A stretch of DNA of 64,000 nt from Bacteroidales bacterium (GCA_017454945.1 JAFTCA010000084.1:1-64000); one strand, 5' to 3'. Counted from the first letter of the stretch, positions 18,384-28,263 are shown. A program made the numbers and translations. The notes: generated by a model from the sequence alone, not told the origin.

Positions 18384-19663
18384 AAAGCCTAAAAGACAAG
18401 TTATTACAGTTACTAAGTAATCGAACGGCACACATCATACTATTTTTTGCCTACTATGTGCTGATGGTGGTGGAATACGGCCATTTCGTCTGCCCTCATT
18501 TCCCGCATTTGCATTTCCAGTGGATATATTCAGCCGCAACGGTGATATGGGGTGCGCTATTGCTGGTGGCGCTGGCACTTTGCATCTTCTGGCTTAAACC
18601 CTCATCTTCATTTGCCTACGCGCTCAGCATCTTCGCGGCAGTGCTTTTCGGCGTGCCCGCCATCGTCTTTTTCCAATTCGGTGGCGGCAGCGTATTTCCG
18701 TGCCTTTATGCATTGCTGTTCACCTTCTTAATCTCCAGCCACTGGCTTCAAATACCATCGTTCAAATCGCCCATCGTACCGCAACGGCTCCAGATGCCGG
18801 CACTACTGGTCCTGGCACTGCTCGCACTCCTGCCCTTTATCCTCACTTATGGCACAAACCTACATTTCAACGCCTTCTCGATGGGCACGGAAGTTTACGA
18901 TGCCAGGGAAGCTGCGCAGCTGCACACCACCGCACTGACAGCTTATCTTTTCGGGCCGCTGGTCAAAGTGCTGTTGCCCTTACTTCTGGTTTATGGTGTA
19001 TGGCGCCGAAACGGCTGGGTCATCGCGTTCGCCACAGTTGCCATGCTCTATATTTTTCTGGTCAACCCACACAAAGCCGTTGTATTATCGCTGTTTCTGG
19101 TACTGGCCTTCTGCCTGTTCGATGACTATGAGGTGAAAGCTGGATTTGTCCTGTTCGGTGTGGTACTGATGGTGGCGGCAGGAGCCCTGTTTACGCTAAC
19201 CACAGGGAATATTCTACCCGAAAGCATTATGGTAAGAAGGATGTTCTTCACACCAGCCCAACTTAGCAGCGTCTATTTCGCTTATTTTGAGCACAATCAC
19301 CTTTACTTGTCACATAGCATTTTGAGTCATTTCTTCGTCTATCCCTACGAACTTGACCCACCGCACTTGATTGGCTACTACATGTACGGACGAACCAATG
19401 TGAGCTGCAACACAGGATTTATCGGCGATGGATTTATGAACTTTGGTCATTGGGGAGCAGTGGCTTTCACCATAGGTACCGTGGCCGTATTTCGCTTTTT
19501 CGAGTGCCTTAAAATGCGTCCGATTTTCTTCGGTGTGGTAGTTCTTACGCTGTTCACCTTTTTGAATGGAGCCTTTTTGACTAGCCTGCTGACACATGGT
19601 GTTCTCTGCTTTATGCTAATAGCGCTCTTCTTTTTAAAAACTGATAATGATTTGAAAGAATGA
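18380..19663 (+). CDS. Wzy-like O-antigen/capsule polymerase (putative)
   Basis: A 427-aa protein with about 11-12 membrane helices and a long loop (about 285-360) containing FFTPAQLSSVYFAYF and TGFIGDGFMNFGHWGA, which resembles the last-periplasmic-loop signature of oligosaccharide repeat-unit polymerases. Sequence conservation is low in this family, so the call rests on topology and on context: 4-bp overlaps with the flippase before it and the GT4 after it. Likely role: joining lipid-linked repeat units on the outer face of the inner membrane. A generic membrane protein of unknown function is the alternative. Confidence 0.7.
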   Translation: MKSLKDKLLQLLSNRTAHIILFFAYYVLMVVEYGHFVCPHFPHLHFQWIYSAATVIWGALLLVALALCIFWLKPSSSFAYALSIFAAVLFGVPAIVFFQFGGGSVFPCLYALLFTFLISSHWLQIPSFKSPIVPQRLQMPALLVLALLALLPFILTYGTNLHFNAFSMGTEVYDAREAAQLHTTALTAYLFGPLVKVLLPLLLVYGVWRRNGWVIAFATVAMLYIFLVNPHKAVVLSLFLVLAFCLFDDYEVKAGFVLFGVVLMVAAGALFTLTTGNILPESIMVRRMFFTPAQLSSVYFAYFEHNHLYLSHSILSHFFVYPYELDPPHLIGYYMYGRTNVSCNTGFIGDGFMNFGHWGAVAFTIGTVAVFRFFECLKMRPIFFGVVVLTLFTFLNGAFLTSLLTHGVLCFMLIALFFLKTDNDLKE

Positions 19664-20763
19664 AAAACAAAATCTGTCATCTAACCTCTGTTCACCCGAA
19701 ACTTGACACCCGGATTTTCTGGAAGGAGTGCGTCTCCTTGCAGCGCGCGGGATTTGATGTGAGTTTGGTGGTGGCAGGTGCCGATGACGATGTGGTTGAA
19801 GAGGTAAAAATCTACGGTGTACGCAAGTTTGACAACCGTTTTGAGCGCATTCTCAGATCGGGGAAATCGATACTCGGCAAAGCCCTAGAGATTGATGCAG
19901 ACCTTTACCATTTCCACGACCCCGAATTGCTCTCTGTGGGTGTCAAGTTGGCTCGTCGCGGGAAGAAGGTGGTGTATGACAGTCATGAGGACTTACCTCG
20001 CCAGATACTGACTAAGCCGTGGATTCCCAAGTGTTTGCGTGGCATGATGTCGCATCTGGTAGAATGGTGGGAGAACCGTCATGTGCGGAAAATGAGTGCC
20101 GTAGTGACGGCCACGCCACACATTCAAGAGCGCTTCCAAAAAGTGACCGCCGCACAAGTTGTGTCGGTGTGCAACTATCCCATAATAAGCGAAATAACGC
20201 CTGGAATAGATTGGGAGAACCGGCAGCAAGCCGTGTGCTATGTGGGGGGACTCTTCCTTGAACGCGGCATTTTTGAAATGGTGCATGCTGCAGGAAATGC
20301 CCATGTGCGACTTAAATTGGCGGGTTCCTTTTCACCTCTGTCGTTGCAAAATGAAGTGGAAAAGGAGAAAGATTGGCAACTTATTGATTATTACGGATAT
20401 GTCGGTCGCCAAGAAGTGAACCGCCTTTTGGGCGAATCCATGGCGGGATTACTGCTGCTGCACCCTATGCCGAGCTACATCGACTCCCTGCCTATCAAAC
20501 TGTTTGAGTATATGGCGGCGGGGATACCCGTTATCTGCTCCAACTTCAAGTTATGGCAAGATATTGTTGAGGGATGCGACTGCGGCATTTGTGTTGATCC
20601 ATTTGATAGTAAAGGCGTTGCAGAGGCCATTAGGCGCATTGTGGACAATCCGGAGCTCGCCCGCCAAATGGGTGACAACGGGCGTAAGGCGGTTCTTGAA
20701 AAATACAATTGGAATACCCAATCAGAAATCTTATTAAAATTATATAACTCTTTGCTTGATTGA
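19660..20763 (+). CDS. Glycosyltransferase family 4
   Basis: A 367-aa GT-B enzyme. The N-terminal domain (CHLTSVHPKLDTRIFWKEC) and HFHDPELL are followed by the sugar-nucleotide-binding C-terminal domain with LPIKLFEYMAAGIPVICSN, the usual EX7E-type region, and a GT4 end (DNGRKAVLEKYNW). It probably adds a sugar to the growing lipid-linked repeat unit in the cytoplasm. It overlaps the polymerase gene by ATGA and the following GT2 gene by TGATG, consistent with coupled translation. Donor and acceptor cannot be told from sequence. Confidence 0.9.
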   Translation: MKNKICHLTSVHPKLDTRIFWKECVSLQRAGFDVSLVVAGADDDVVEEVKIYGVRKFDNRFERILRSGKSILGKALEIDADLYHFHDPELLSVGVKLARRGKKVVYDSHEDLPRQILTKPWIPKCLRGMMSHLVEWWENRHVRKMSAVVTATPHIQERFQKVTAAQVVSVCNYPIISEITPGIDWENRQQAVCYVGGLFLERGIFEMVHAAGNAHVRLKLAGSFSPLSLQNEVEKEKDWQLIDYYGYVGRQEVNRLLGESMAGLLLLHPMPSYIDSLPIKLFEYMAAGIPVICSNFKLWQDIVEGCDCGICVDPFDSKGVAEAIRRIVDNPELARQMGDNGRKAVLEKYNWNTQSEILLKLYNSLLD

Positions 20764-21782
20764 TGAATATGAAAACAGTCTCCATAGTTATCCCCTGTAG
20801 AAACGAGGTGGCTTACATCGCTGCATGCCTCGAATCCATCGCTGCTTCAGATTTTCCCAAGGAACAACTTTCGGTTTTTGTTTGCGATGGAATGAGTAAT
20901 GACGGAACCACTGATATCATTAAGCATTATGCGGAAAAATATCCGTATATCCACCTGATTTTGAACGAACAACGAACTACACCCTATGCGCTGAACATGG
21001 GCATCACCAACAGCAATAGCGACGTGGTCATCATCCTCGGAGCCCACAGCACCATTGAAAAAGATTTTATCGAACGCAATATCGAGGTGCTCTTCTCCGA
21101 CGACCAGATTGGCTGCTGCGGTGGCATCCTCACCAACAGCTACGCCGACGAGAAATCGCTCATCATCGGCTATGCTATGTCGCAACCTTTTGGCGTGGGA
21201 AACGCCCACTTCCGCACGGGCGACAAAGAAGGTTATGTGGATACCGTCGCCTTTGGAGCTTACAAACGCGAAGTGTTTGAAAAAGTGGGACTTTTCGATG
21301 AGAAACTCACTCGCAATCAGGATGATGAATACAACTTCCGACTCACCCAAGCCGGGTATAAGATTTTTCTGAGCAAAAATATACAATCCTACTACGTTGT
21401 CAGGTCTGGTTTCAACAAGCTGTTCCAACAATATTACCAGTACGGCTATTGGAAAGTATATGTGAATAAGAAACATAAGCGCATCACCACGCTGCGCCAA
21501 ACCATCCCCTTCTGCTTTATGCTCTTTCTTGTCGTGGGACTGGTTCTTTCTTTCCTTAACAAATATTGCGCCTTGGCCTACCTGGCTATCCTGCTCTGCT
21601 ACATCATCTTGGCATTCATGCACAGCGGCGGCTCGCAATTCACGTTCAAACAGCGCCTGAAGGTAGTTAAGAGTTTCCTCATCCTGCATATAAGCTATGG
21701 CTTAGGCTACGCCGAAGGCATTTGGGATTTTATGATTTGCAGAAAAACTCCCGGCAAAAGAAGGTCGCAATTAACAAGATAA
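20763..21782 (+). CDS. Glycosyltransferase family 2
   Basis: A 339-aa GT-A enzyme with VSIVIPCRNE at the N-terminus, FVCDGMSNDGT, a short DxH-like motif (LGAHSTIEKDF) and a late QDDEYNFRL catalytic-base motif (about 190), then two to three C-terminal hydrophobic helices (about 240-310) that place it at the inner membrane. The arrangement resembles ExoA/succinoglycan-type transferases. The ATG at 20763 overlaps the preceding TGA; an in-frame TTG three bases earlier is less likely. Fourth gene of the polysaccharide operon. Confidence 0.9.
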   Translation: MNMKTVSIVIPCRNEVAYIAACLESIAASDFPKEQLSVFVCDGMSNDGTTDIIKHYAEKYPYIHLILNEQRTTPYALNMGITNSNSDVVIILGAHSTIEKDFIERNIEVLFSDDQIGCCGGILTNSYADEKSLIIGYAMSQPFGVGNAHFRTGDKEGYVDTVAFGAYKREVFEKVGLFDEKLTRNQDDEYNFRLTQAGYKIFLSKNIQSYYVVRSGFNKLFQQYYQYGYWKVYVNKKHKRITTLRQTIPFCFMLFLVVGLVLSFLNKYCALAYLAILLCYIILAFMHSGGSQFTFKQRLKVVKSFLILHISYGLGYAEGIWDFMICRKTPGKRRSQLTR

Positions 21783-21791
21783 GTGCACAAT

Positions 21792-22970
21792 ATGTCCTCG
21801 TTATTAGAAAACGGCTTCCGCCTTCGCCCGGTCAGCACCCTGACGGTAGAGTTGCCACTCTCCAAAAGCATATTCATCCGAAAGCTGGTGCTGCAATTTC
21901 TCAATCGACAGCCCCTCACCGCCCCCGACCAACAGGCAGCCGAGGACATACAGATCACTTATTATGCGTTATCAACTGTATATCAATACCTTAATAAAGC
22001 AGACAACGCTTTCACCCCTATCCATGTCGGTGATTGCGGTGCCGCTTTCCGTTTTCTAATGGCTGTGTTAGCCATCACCCCAGGCCACTGGCTGTTGACA
22101 GGCAGCGAGCGACTGCTGCAGCGCCCCATACTCCCTTTAGTCAATGCTTTGCACTCTATCGGAGCCGACATCGCCCCCACTGCTGACGGCTGGCGTATTA
22201 CCGGGCAGCCTCTACATGCGCAGCAGATCCGCATCGACGGCAGCGAAAGCAGCCAGTTTGTTTCGGCATTACTGCTGATAGCGAAACACATAGGCAATCC
22301 TGCCATTGAGTACCAACGGAGCACACAACCTTCTGAACCTTATATTTCGATGACCGAAGCACTCATCGCACAATACGACCAACAGGGCAGTTGTGCTATT
22401 GAACGTGACTGGAGTGCCGCCATCTTCTGGTACGCACTCTGTGCTTTAGGCGGGGCGCAACAAATTCTGCTCAAAGGGCTCACACTGCCAAGTCTGCAAG
22501 GCGATGCCATTATCGCGCAATGGTTCGAAGAGTTGGGTGTGTGCACCACACTGACCGACGAAGGTGTCGTTATCCGTAAAAATGGCAAAACCCTACAATA
22601 CGAGCACCAACTCAACCTCATCCACAATCCAGATTTGGCGCCCGCACTGACAGTCATGGCTACAATGATGCCCATCAGACTTACGCTCAAAGGATTGCAC
22701 AATCTAAAACATAAAGAATCCGAAAGAAAAACCAATCTTATGACCTCCTTAACGGCTCTTGACGCTCCCGATGAAGACACCTTAATCATCACAGGTAACG
22801 ATAGTGAGAACGCCACATCGCTTGTCATGGATTCACACGGCGACCATCGGCTGGTCATGGCCTACTCATTGCTGGCGCTAAAGCGCACAATCGCCATTGC
22901 GGGCGCAGATTGCGTACGAAAGTCGTACCCGCAATTTGCCGAAGAACTTAAAAAGATAATGGCTAGTTAA
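21792..22970 (+). CDS. aroA: 3-phosphoshikimate 1-carboxyvinyltransferase (EPSP synthase), divergent
   Basis: About 392 aa. It joins phosphoenolpyruvate to shikimate-3-phosphate in chorismate synthesis. Family motifs: LSKSIFIRK (about 25), GDCGAAFRFL (in place of the common NAGTAMR), DGSESSQFVSALLL, and SHGDHRLVMAYSLLAL with SYPQF at the end. It is somewhat shorter than the usual 420-430 aa, with altered active-site loops, as in other Bacteroidetes AroA proteins. A GTG at 21783, directly after the GT2 stop, is an alternative start. It sits as the last gene of the polysaccharide operon with no other aro gene nearby. Its end overlaps the convergent DUF721 gene by 8 bp. Confidence 0.88.
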   Translation: MSSLLENGFRLRPVSTLTVELPLSKSIFIRKLVLQFLNRQPLTAPDQQAAEDIQITYYALSTVYQYLNKADNAFTPIHVGDCGAAFRFLMAVLAITPGHWLLTGSERLLQRPILPLVNALHSIGADIAPTADGWRITGQPLHAQQIRIDGSESSQFVSALLLIAKHIGNPAIEYQRSTQPSEPYISMTEALIAQYDQQGSCAIERDWSAAIFWYALCALGGAQQILLKGLTLPSLQGDAIIAQWFEELGVCTTLTDEGVVIRKNGKTLQYEHQLNLIHNPDLAPALTVMATMMPIRLTLKGLHNLKHKESERKTNLMTSLTALDAPDEDTLIITGNDSENATSLVMDSHGDHRLVMAYSLLALKRTIAIAGADCVRKSYPQFAEELKKIMAS

Positions 22971-23244
22971 AAACAATACTCTTTACCACTTCACCCCCTA
23001 CAGCATCATTCAACTTTTTGATAATCAACGAGCGAGAAGCATTTAATTCAAAGCGGAGCGCAGCATTTAACACCTTAACATACAGGACACCTTGCTTGAT
23101 GGAAACTTTTCCCGTGTTTTTAGCGATATAGTCGCCCATCACAGAAGGCCACAAATCCAACACTTTCCGTTCCTGAAAAAGTTCATCCTTCCCATTACGG
23201 GCCACAAACTGTCGTATCAAATCACTTATCCGTTGTTCTTCCAT
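22963..23244 (-). CDS. DUF721 / DciA-like protein
   Basis: A 93-aa protein of the DUF721 family (motifs DLWPSVMGDYIAKNTGKVSI and LYVKVLNAALRFEL). Family members include DciA, the ancestral loader or helper of the replicative helicase DnaB. This short Bacteroidetes form consists of the KH-like domain only. It starts 2 bp after the fumC stop, so the two are probably co-transcribed with no evident functional link. The 3' end overlaps aroA by 8 bp. Confidence 0.8.
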   Translation of the reverse strand: MEEQRISDLIRQFVARNGKDELFQERKVLDLWPSVMGDYIAKNTGKVSIKQGVLYVKVLNAALRFELNASRSLIIKKLNDAVGGEVVKSIVFN

Positions 23245-23246
23245 GC

Positions 23247-24629
23247 CTACACCATTTTAGAAGGATCCACCCATTGGTCAAAGTCTTTTTCCGACACCAG
23301 GCCCAACTTCAAAGCTGCCTCTTTCAATGTAAGGCGATTGTCGAGAGCATAATTGGCAATTTTGGCGGCATTATAGTAGCCAATATGTGTGTTCAGCGCG
23401 GTCACCAACATCAGCGACTCGCGCAAATGCTTCTCTATCACTTCCTTGTTGGGCTCTATACCTTCGGCGCAATGGTCGTTGAACGAAGTCACCGCATCAG
23501 CCAATATGCCTATCGAATCCATGATATTACGTGCTATCAGCGGCATAAAAACATTCAGTTGCAAATGTCCTTGCAATGCTCCCGTTGTCATAGCGGTATC
23601 ATTGCCAATCACTTGGCAGCAAACCATCGACAATGCCTCACACTGCGTAGGATTCACTTTGCCGGGCATAATGGAAGACCCGGGTTCATTGGCAGGAATC
23701 CGCAACTCGCCCAGGCCGCAGCGGGGCCCTGACGAGAGCAGACGCACATCATTGGCAATCTTCATGAGCGACACGGCCAGGCGTTTCAGTGCTCCCGACA
23801 TCTCCACAAACGAATCGTGACTGGCCATCGCCTCGAATTTATTGGCGGCGGGCGTAAAATCCATTCCCAGATATTCATTCAAATATCTGACAGCCAGCGC
23901 ATCGTAGCCTTTAGGCGTATTGAGGCCCGTACCGACAGCGGTACCGCCGAAGGGCAACTCCATTAGGTGTTGCAAAGCATGTTGCAGCGCCTCCAATCCG
24001 TGGTGCAACTGCGAAACATACGCCGAAAACTCCTGCCCTAACGTTAGCGGTGTGGCATCCATCAAATGGGTTCTGCCGATTTTTACAATATCCTGAAAGT
24101 CAGCGGACTTTTGTTCCAAAGTATGCATCAGTTTCTCCACGGCTGGCATCAGCTGACGCACCACGGCTATAGAAGCTGCCACACGCATGGCCGTAGGAAA
24201 AACATCGTTGGTCGATTGCGACTTGTTCACATCATCATTGGGCGAAATGAACCTGTTAGCCACATCAATTTGGCCATGCAACATCATCTCGGCACGATTG
24301 GCAATCACCTCATTGACATTCATATTGGTTTGTGTACCCGAGCCTGTCTGCCATACGCACAAGGGGAAATGCTCGTCCAACTTGCCCGCCAGGATTTCGT
24401 CACAACAGTCGGCAATCAACTTCCGTTTCTCTTCTGCCAACACTCCTGCATCGCAGTTGGCGGCAGCAGCAGCCTTTTTCACCAATGCCAAAGCATAAAT
24501 AATCTCTTTCGGCATGGTTTGATGACCGATTTTAAAATTATTGAACGAACGCTGGGTTTGTGCACCCCACAATTTATCGATGGGCACTTTCACTTCACCC
24601 AAGGTGTCTTTCTCAATCCGAAAATCCAT
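23247..24629 (-). CDS. fumC: Fumarate hydratase, class II
   Basis: A 460-aa iron-independent fumarase interconverting fumarate and malate. Signature segments: [16 protein letters not shown] (about 97), [16 protein letters not shown] (about 183), [10 protein letters not shown], and [16 protein letters not shown] (about 315), which carries the catalytic serine loop. The length is normal for the aspartase/fumarase superfamily. Aspartase is a close relative, but the GSGTQTNMN segment and overall pattern favour fumarase. It is followed by the DUF721 gene. A -7 element lies about 90 bp upstream. Confidence 0.96.
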   Translation of the reverse strand: MDFRIEKDTLGEVKVPIDKLWGAQTQRSFNNFKIGHQTMPKEIIYALALVKKAAAAANCDAGVLAEEKRKLIADCCDEILAGKLDEHFPLCVWQTGSGTQTNMNVNEVIANRAEMMLHGQIDVANRFISPNDDVNKSQSTNDVFPTAMRVAASIAVVRQLMPAVEKLMHTLEQKSADFQDIVKIGRTHLMDATPLTLGQEFSAYVSQLHHGLEALQHALQHLMELPFGGTAVGTGLNTPKGYDALAVRYLNEYLGMDFTPAANKFEAMASHDSFVEMSGALKRLAVSLMKIANDVRLLSSGPRCGLGELRIPANEPGSSIMPGKVNPTQCEALSMVCCQVIGNDTAMTTGALQGHLQLNVFMPLIARNIMDSIGILADAVTSFNDHCAEGIEPNKEVIEKHLRESLMLVTALNTHIGYYNAAKIANYALDNRLTLKEAALKLGLVSEKDFDQWVDPSKMV

Positions 24630-24720
24630 AATCAGGATATTTATTATTAAAACACAAATCCATTAAACTGTTGATGGAAAATATTTTACAAAGGAAAATA
24701 CTTAAAACCCATCACAGCTA

Positions 24721-24728
24721 CAAAGATA
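24721..24728 (-). promoter_or_regulatory. -7 element for fumC
   Basis: TATCTTTG on the minus strand, 91 bp before the fumC start. It implies an AT-rich leader of about 80 nt. No -33 TTTG is evident. Confidence 0.45.
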
Positions 24729-24813
24729 ACAAACTTTTGCCACACCGAAAACATTAACATCATTCATTTAACAAAAATAAAATAAAGATAGCCCATGACG
24801 ACCAAAAATCGTT

Positions 24814-24821
24814 TATTTTTG
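24814..24821 (+). promoter_or_regulatory. -7 element for the DUF389 gene
   Basis: TATTTTTG, 18 bp before the ATG at 24840. Its position inside the longer open frame (ATG at 24795) argues for the downstream start. Confidence 0.55.
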
Positions 24822-24839
24822 CAACAAATTATCACTACC

Positions 24840-26234
24840 ATGGAACAACAGCCAACCCCTGAAACGCCCAAGGAATCTCCAAGTTTTGCCCAGCAACTTC
24901 GCGACAAACTGAAAGAAATCACTCAGTTACAGGAAGACACGGACATAGAGACCACCATCTCATCGGTAAAAAAGTCGGCCGACTTCAAAGGACCTACCGT
25001 GTGGATTCTGGCCTGTGCCATCATCATCGCTTCTGTGGGATTGAACATCAATTCCACGGCTGTCATCATTGGGGCCATGCTCATTTCCCCTCTCATGGGT
25101 CCCATTTTGGGCATTGGCCTGGCCATCGGCACCACCGACAAAGACCTATTGCGCAAATCGCTGATAAACTGGGGCATTATGGTATTTATCAGTCTGCTCT
25201 TCTCATCCCTCTACTTTCTCATCTCCCCACTCAACGATGCGCGCTCGGAACTGCTGGCCCGTACCAGTCCCACCATTTTCGATGTCATCATCGCCTTCTT
25301 CGGTGGTGCCGCCGGCATCATCGCCACTTCACGCAAGGAGCAGTCATTCACCATCATATCAGGCGTCGCCATCGCCACGGCCATCATGCCGCCGCTCTGC
25401 ACAGCGGGCTATGGTCTGGCTACGGGACAAATACACTATTTCCTAGGAGCCTTCTATCTCTTCTTCCTCAACTCCTTCTTCATTGCCCTGGCCACCTTTA
25501 TCATGGTCAGATATTTGCATTTCCCCTACGTGCAATACATGGACCCGCACCAGCGCAAGCTCGTGAAACGAACCATCTCCATCTTTGCCGTGCTGGTCAT
25601 CGTCCCCAGTATTTTCATGGCTATCAACGTTATACAAGAAAGCCAATTTCAATATCAGGCCAACAAATTTGTCAACGAAATACAGCAAACCCATATGTTT
25701 GACGACACGCAAGTGCTTTCCGCCGAAAAGGAATTTCACCGCAAAGGCTCGCTTATCCAGCTGTCGCTCATCGGTCGCGCCCTCACACAGGATGAAATCA
25801 GCCAACTGCAAATGAAACTCGACGAATACGGCATCAAGAAAACCAAGCTGGAAGTCAAACAAAAGGGTCATTCAGTCAATATGGACATTTCAGTACAAGC
25901 CAACATCATCGAAAACCTGTTAGCCAAACGCGATTCCATCATTGCTGAAAAAGATTCCATCATCCGACTGATGGAGCAAGACATTACCCTACAGGAACGT
26001 GTGGCAGACTCTTACGAGCAGATTGCACGCGAGATTGCGCTGCAGTTTCCGTTTGTCAAGAACTTCTCCATCAACAATTCGGTGCAGGTGGATGTCAAAA
26101 CCACGAAGGCGGAAACCTTCCCCACCCTGATTGTCACCTACAATGGAAAACCCTCCGATGAAGACAAACAACAGTTTTTCAAATGGATGAAAGTCCGTTT
26201 GGCTACCGACAACCTGCACATTTTGGAAAGATAG
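24840..26234 (+). CDS. DUF389 family membrane protein
   Basis: About 464 aa. After a short cytoplasmic N-terminus come about six to seven membrane helices with the hallmark of DUF389: NINSTAVIIGAMLISPLMGPI (written here as the segment near residues 68-88) and AIATAIMPPLCTAGYG. The C-terminal third is a long soluble region with a coiled-coil-like stretch (LLAKRDSIIAEKDSIIRLMEQD). Function is not established; the family is often found as a predicted transporter or channel. The start at 24840 follows the promoter; the upstream ATG at 24795 would lie before it. It is divergent from fumC and 49 bp upstream of obg, which has its own promoter. Confidence 0.88.
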   Translation: MEQQPTPETPKESPSFAQQLRDKLKEITQLQEDTDIETTISSVKKSADFKGPTVWILACAIIIASVGLNINSTAVIIGAMLISPLMGPILGIGLAIGTTDKDLLRKSLINWGIMVFISLLFSSLYFLISPLNDARSELLARTSPTIFDVIIAFFGGAAGIIATSRKEQSFTIISGVAIATAIMPPLCTAGYGLATGQIHYFLGAFYLFFLNSFFIALATFIMVRYLHFPYVQYMDPHQRKLVKRTISIFAVLVIVPSIFMAINVIQESQFQYQANKFVNEIQQTHMFDDTQVLSAEKEFHRKGSLIQLSLIGRALTQDEISQLQMKLDEYGIKKTKLEVKQKGHSVNMDISVQANIIENLLAKRDSIIAEKDSIIRLMEQDITLQERVADSYEQIAREIALQFPFVKNFSINNSVQVDVKTTKAETFPTLIVTYNGKPSDEDKQQFFKWMKVRLATDNLHILER

Positions 26235-26252
26235 CAACTGGCACGATATTTG
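26222..26252 (+). promoter_or_regulatory. Promoter of obg
   Basis: TTTG (26222-26225), exactly 19 bp of spacer, then GATATTTG (26245-26252), one mismatch from TAnnTTTG. The -33 box overlaps the end of the DUF389 gene. The ATG is 31 bp downstream. Confidence 0.55.
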
Positions 26253-26283
26253 CAGGTAATCCATCATATCAAAATTCACTTTT

Positions 26284-27279
26284 ATGGGAACATCCAACGC
26301 TAATTTTATCGACCTTGTAAGAATCTATTTCCGCTCGGGCAACGGCGGTGCAGGCTCGGCGCATTTGGCACGCGAGGCACGCAATCCCAAGGCCGGACCC
26401 GACGGCGGCGACGGCGGCAAAGGTGGCGATGTCATCCTGCGCGGAAACCGCAACTTATGGACACTCTTACACTTACGTTACACCAAGCACATTTTTGCCG
26501 AAGATGGCGAGAATGGCGCTGCCAAGCAGTGCTTCGGTCGTGATGGCAAAAACGCCATCGTAGAAGTGCCGCTGGGCACCATCGTCAAAGATCCCGAGAC
26601 TGACGAGCTGATTGGCGAAGTGCTCAACGACGGCGAAGAGGTCATCATCATGAAGGGTGGCCGCGGCGGACAGGGCAACGTCCATTTCAAGACCGCCACG
26701 CGACAAACGCCCCGCTTTGCCCAACCTGGCGAACCTGGCACCGAAGGCTGGCTGGCCTTAGAGTTGAAAGTGCTGGCCGACGTGGGACTGGTCGGCTTCC
26801 CCAATGCGGGCAAGTCAACCCTGATTTCAAAGCTCTCCAATGCCAAACCCAAGATTGCCGACTACCCCTTCACCACGCTCACACCCAATCTGGGCATGGT
26901 GGCCTACCGCGACCACCAATCCTTCACCATTGCCGACATTCCCGGAATTATCGAAGGCGCCTCCGAAGGGAAAGGCATCGGCCTGCAATTCCTGCGCCAT
27001 ATTGAGCGCAACGCAGCCCTGCTGTTCATGATTCCCGCCACCTCGCCCTCCATCAAAAAAGAATACAAGATTCTGCTCAAAGAACTGCAGGCTTATAATG
27101 ATGAAATGATGGACAAGAAAAGGATGATTGCCATTACCAAGTGCGACCTACTGCAGCCCGAAGAGCTGAAAAAACTGGAGAAAAAAGTGCCCGCCGATGT
27201 GCCGGTATTGTTCATCTCCTCCCACACAGGAATGAACCTCACCGAACTGAAAGACAAGCTATGGGTGCTGCTTCACTAA
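26284..27279 (+). CDS. obgE: GTPase Obg/CgtA
   Basis: A 331-aa ribosome-associated GTPase. The N-terminal Obg domain is glycine rich (GNGGAGS, GPDGGDGGKGGDV, KGGRGGQGN). The G domain has G1 GFPNAGKST (171-179), G3 DIPGIIEGA and G4 TKCD, where Thr replaces the common Asn of NKxD. It lacks the C-terminal OCT domain, as in many Bacteroidetes. Role: late 50S subunit assembly and growth control, in the cytoplasm. It has its own promoter and is followed by a strong bidirectional terminator. Confidence 0.95.
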   Translation: MGTSNANFIDLVRIYFRSGNGGAGSAHLAREARNPKAGPDGGDGGKGGDVILRGNRNLWTLLHLRYTKHIFAEDGENGAAKQCFGRDGKNAIVEVPLGTIVKDPETDELIGEVLNDGEEVIIMKGGRGGQGNVHFKTATRQTPRFAQPGEPGTEGWLALELKVLADVGLVGFPNAGKSTLISKLSNAKPKIADYPFTTLTPNLGMVAYRDHQSFTIADIPGIIEGASEGKGIGLQFLRHIERNAALLFMIPATSPSIKKEYKILLKELQAYNDEMMDKKRMIAITKCDLLQPEELKKLEKKVPADVPVLFISSHTGMNLTELKDKLWVLLH

Positions 27280-27285
27280 AGCCAT

Positions 27286-27314
27286 AAAAAAAGCCGCTTT
27301 TCAGCGGCTTTTTC
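27286..27314. terminator. Bidirectional intrinsic terminator
   Basis: Hairpin AAGCCGCT (27291-27298) / AGCGGCTT (27303-27310) with a short loop, flanked by an A-run on the left and a T-run on the right. It serves both obg (+) and the convergent coiled-coil gene (-). Confidence 0.9.
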
Positions 27315-27330
27315 TTTATCTTTCAAATCC

Positions 27331-28263
27331 TTAGTTCAACGTGAAATAAGTTTCACCCAACAAATGGTCATCGGTGAAAACTTGCACTACATACTGACCT
27401 TTGATGGCTCTGTCGTTATCGCGCAAATCCCAGAACAACACCACATTCTCGGCTTGTCCGGTGTAGTTTACAACGGCCTTGGCGGTATATTGCAGGCGCT
27501 GACCTTCGTTCATAAACGTATAAGCATCAGCAGCACCAGGCGTGAGCACCTTGCCCGAACCGGGGATGGCCACACGGCAATAGATGTTGACAGGACCGGC
27601 AGCGGCGAGTGAGTTCTCAGCCAGCGTCAGCGTAGTCTTGAATTTCTCCACCTTAGAAGCTCTGTCGGTAATCACTTCCACTGTACCTTTCGACTTATAA
27701 TAAACAGCGGAACCTTTGATATTGTAGGCTTTCAGGACAGCCGCCGCATTTATCTTGCTATTCAAATCCTCGTTATCCTTGGCCATAGCCTCTTTCTCCA
27801 GCTGCGTCTGTGCCAAAGTCTCCTTCACCTGCGTATTTTCCTCTTTCAGAGCCTGATTTTCAGTGTAGAGTTTATCTATTTCTGAAACATACTCTTTAGC
27901 AATGTTTTGCAGACGAGCGAGTTGTTTCTTAATTTTTCTGTAATCAGCTTGAGAATTAATCAACGCCTTGATTTCTTCAGCATTAGCCATGATGATGCTG
28001 TCTTTTTCGCTCAACAAGCCCGACACATCCTCATATTGCTCCTTAATGCGATTGTGCTCTGCCATCAAGGAATTGAGTTCTGCCTGCAACTGGTCCTTTT
28101 CATTGACTGTCTGCACATATTGGTAATTGACTACAGGCTTGCCAAAGAAGGCAAAATAGATGGTCGTAACAAAAAATACGCCGGCCAAAATGCCTAAAAC
28201 CATCACCCATTTTTTCAAGGGATTGGTTTCCGATTGCTTATTTTCCATAGGGGTTGTTTCCAT
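27331..28263 (-). CDS. Membrane-anchored coiled-coil protein, unknown function
   Basis: A 310-aa protein with a short cytoplasmic N-terminus, one membrane helix (about 18-40), a long coiled coil (about 50-175, rich in E, K, L and Q) and a compact beta-rich C-terminal domain (about 180-310, YNIKGSAVYYKSKGTVEV..., VLFWDLRDND). The pattern is common in Bacteroidetes as an uncharacterised family. It probably projects into the periplasm from the inner membrane. A second ATG at 28248 is possible. Divergent from the comF-like gene. No function is assigned. Confidence 0.8.
   Translation of the reverse strand: METTPMENKQSETNPLKKWVMVLGILAGVFFVTTIYFAFFGKPVVNYQYVQTVNEKDQLQAELNSLMAEHNRIKEQYEDVSGLLSEKDSIIMANAEEIKALINSQADYRKIKKQLARLQNIAKEYVSEIDKLYTENQALKEENTQVKETLAQTQLEKEAMAKDNEDLNSKINAAAVLKAYNIKGSAVYYKSKGTVEVITDRASKVEKFKTTLTLAENSLAAAGPVNIYCRVAIPGSGKVLTPGAADAYTFMNEGQRLQYTAKAVVNYTGQAENVVLFWDLRDNDRAIKGQYVVQVFTDDHLLGETYFTLN

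Noticed and set aside
20847-21689. 280-aa open frame on the minus strand
   Set aside because: Antisense to the GT2 gene, which carries clear family motifs and operon overlaps.
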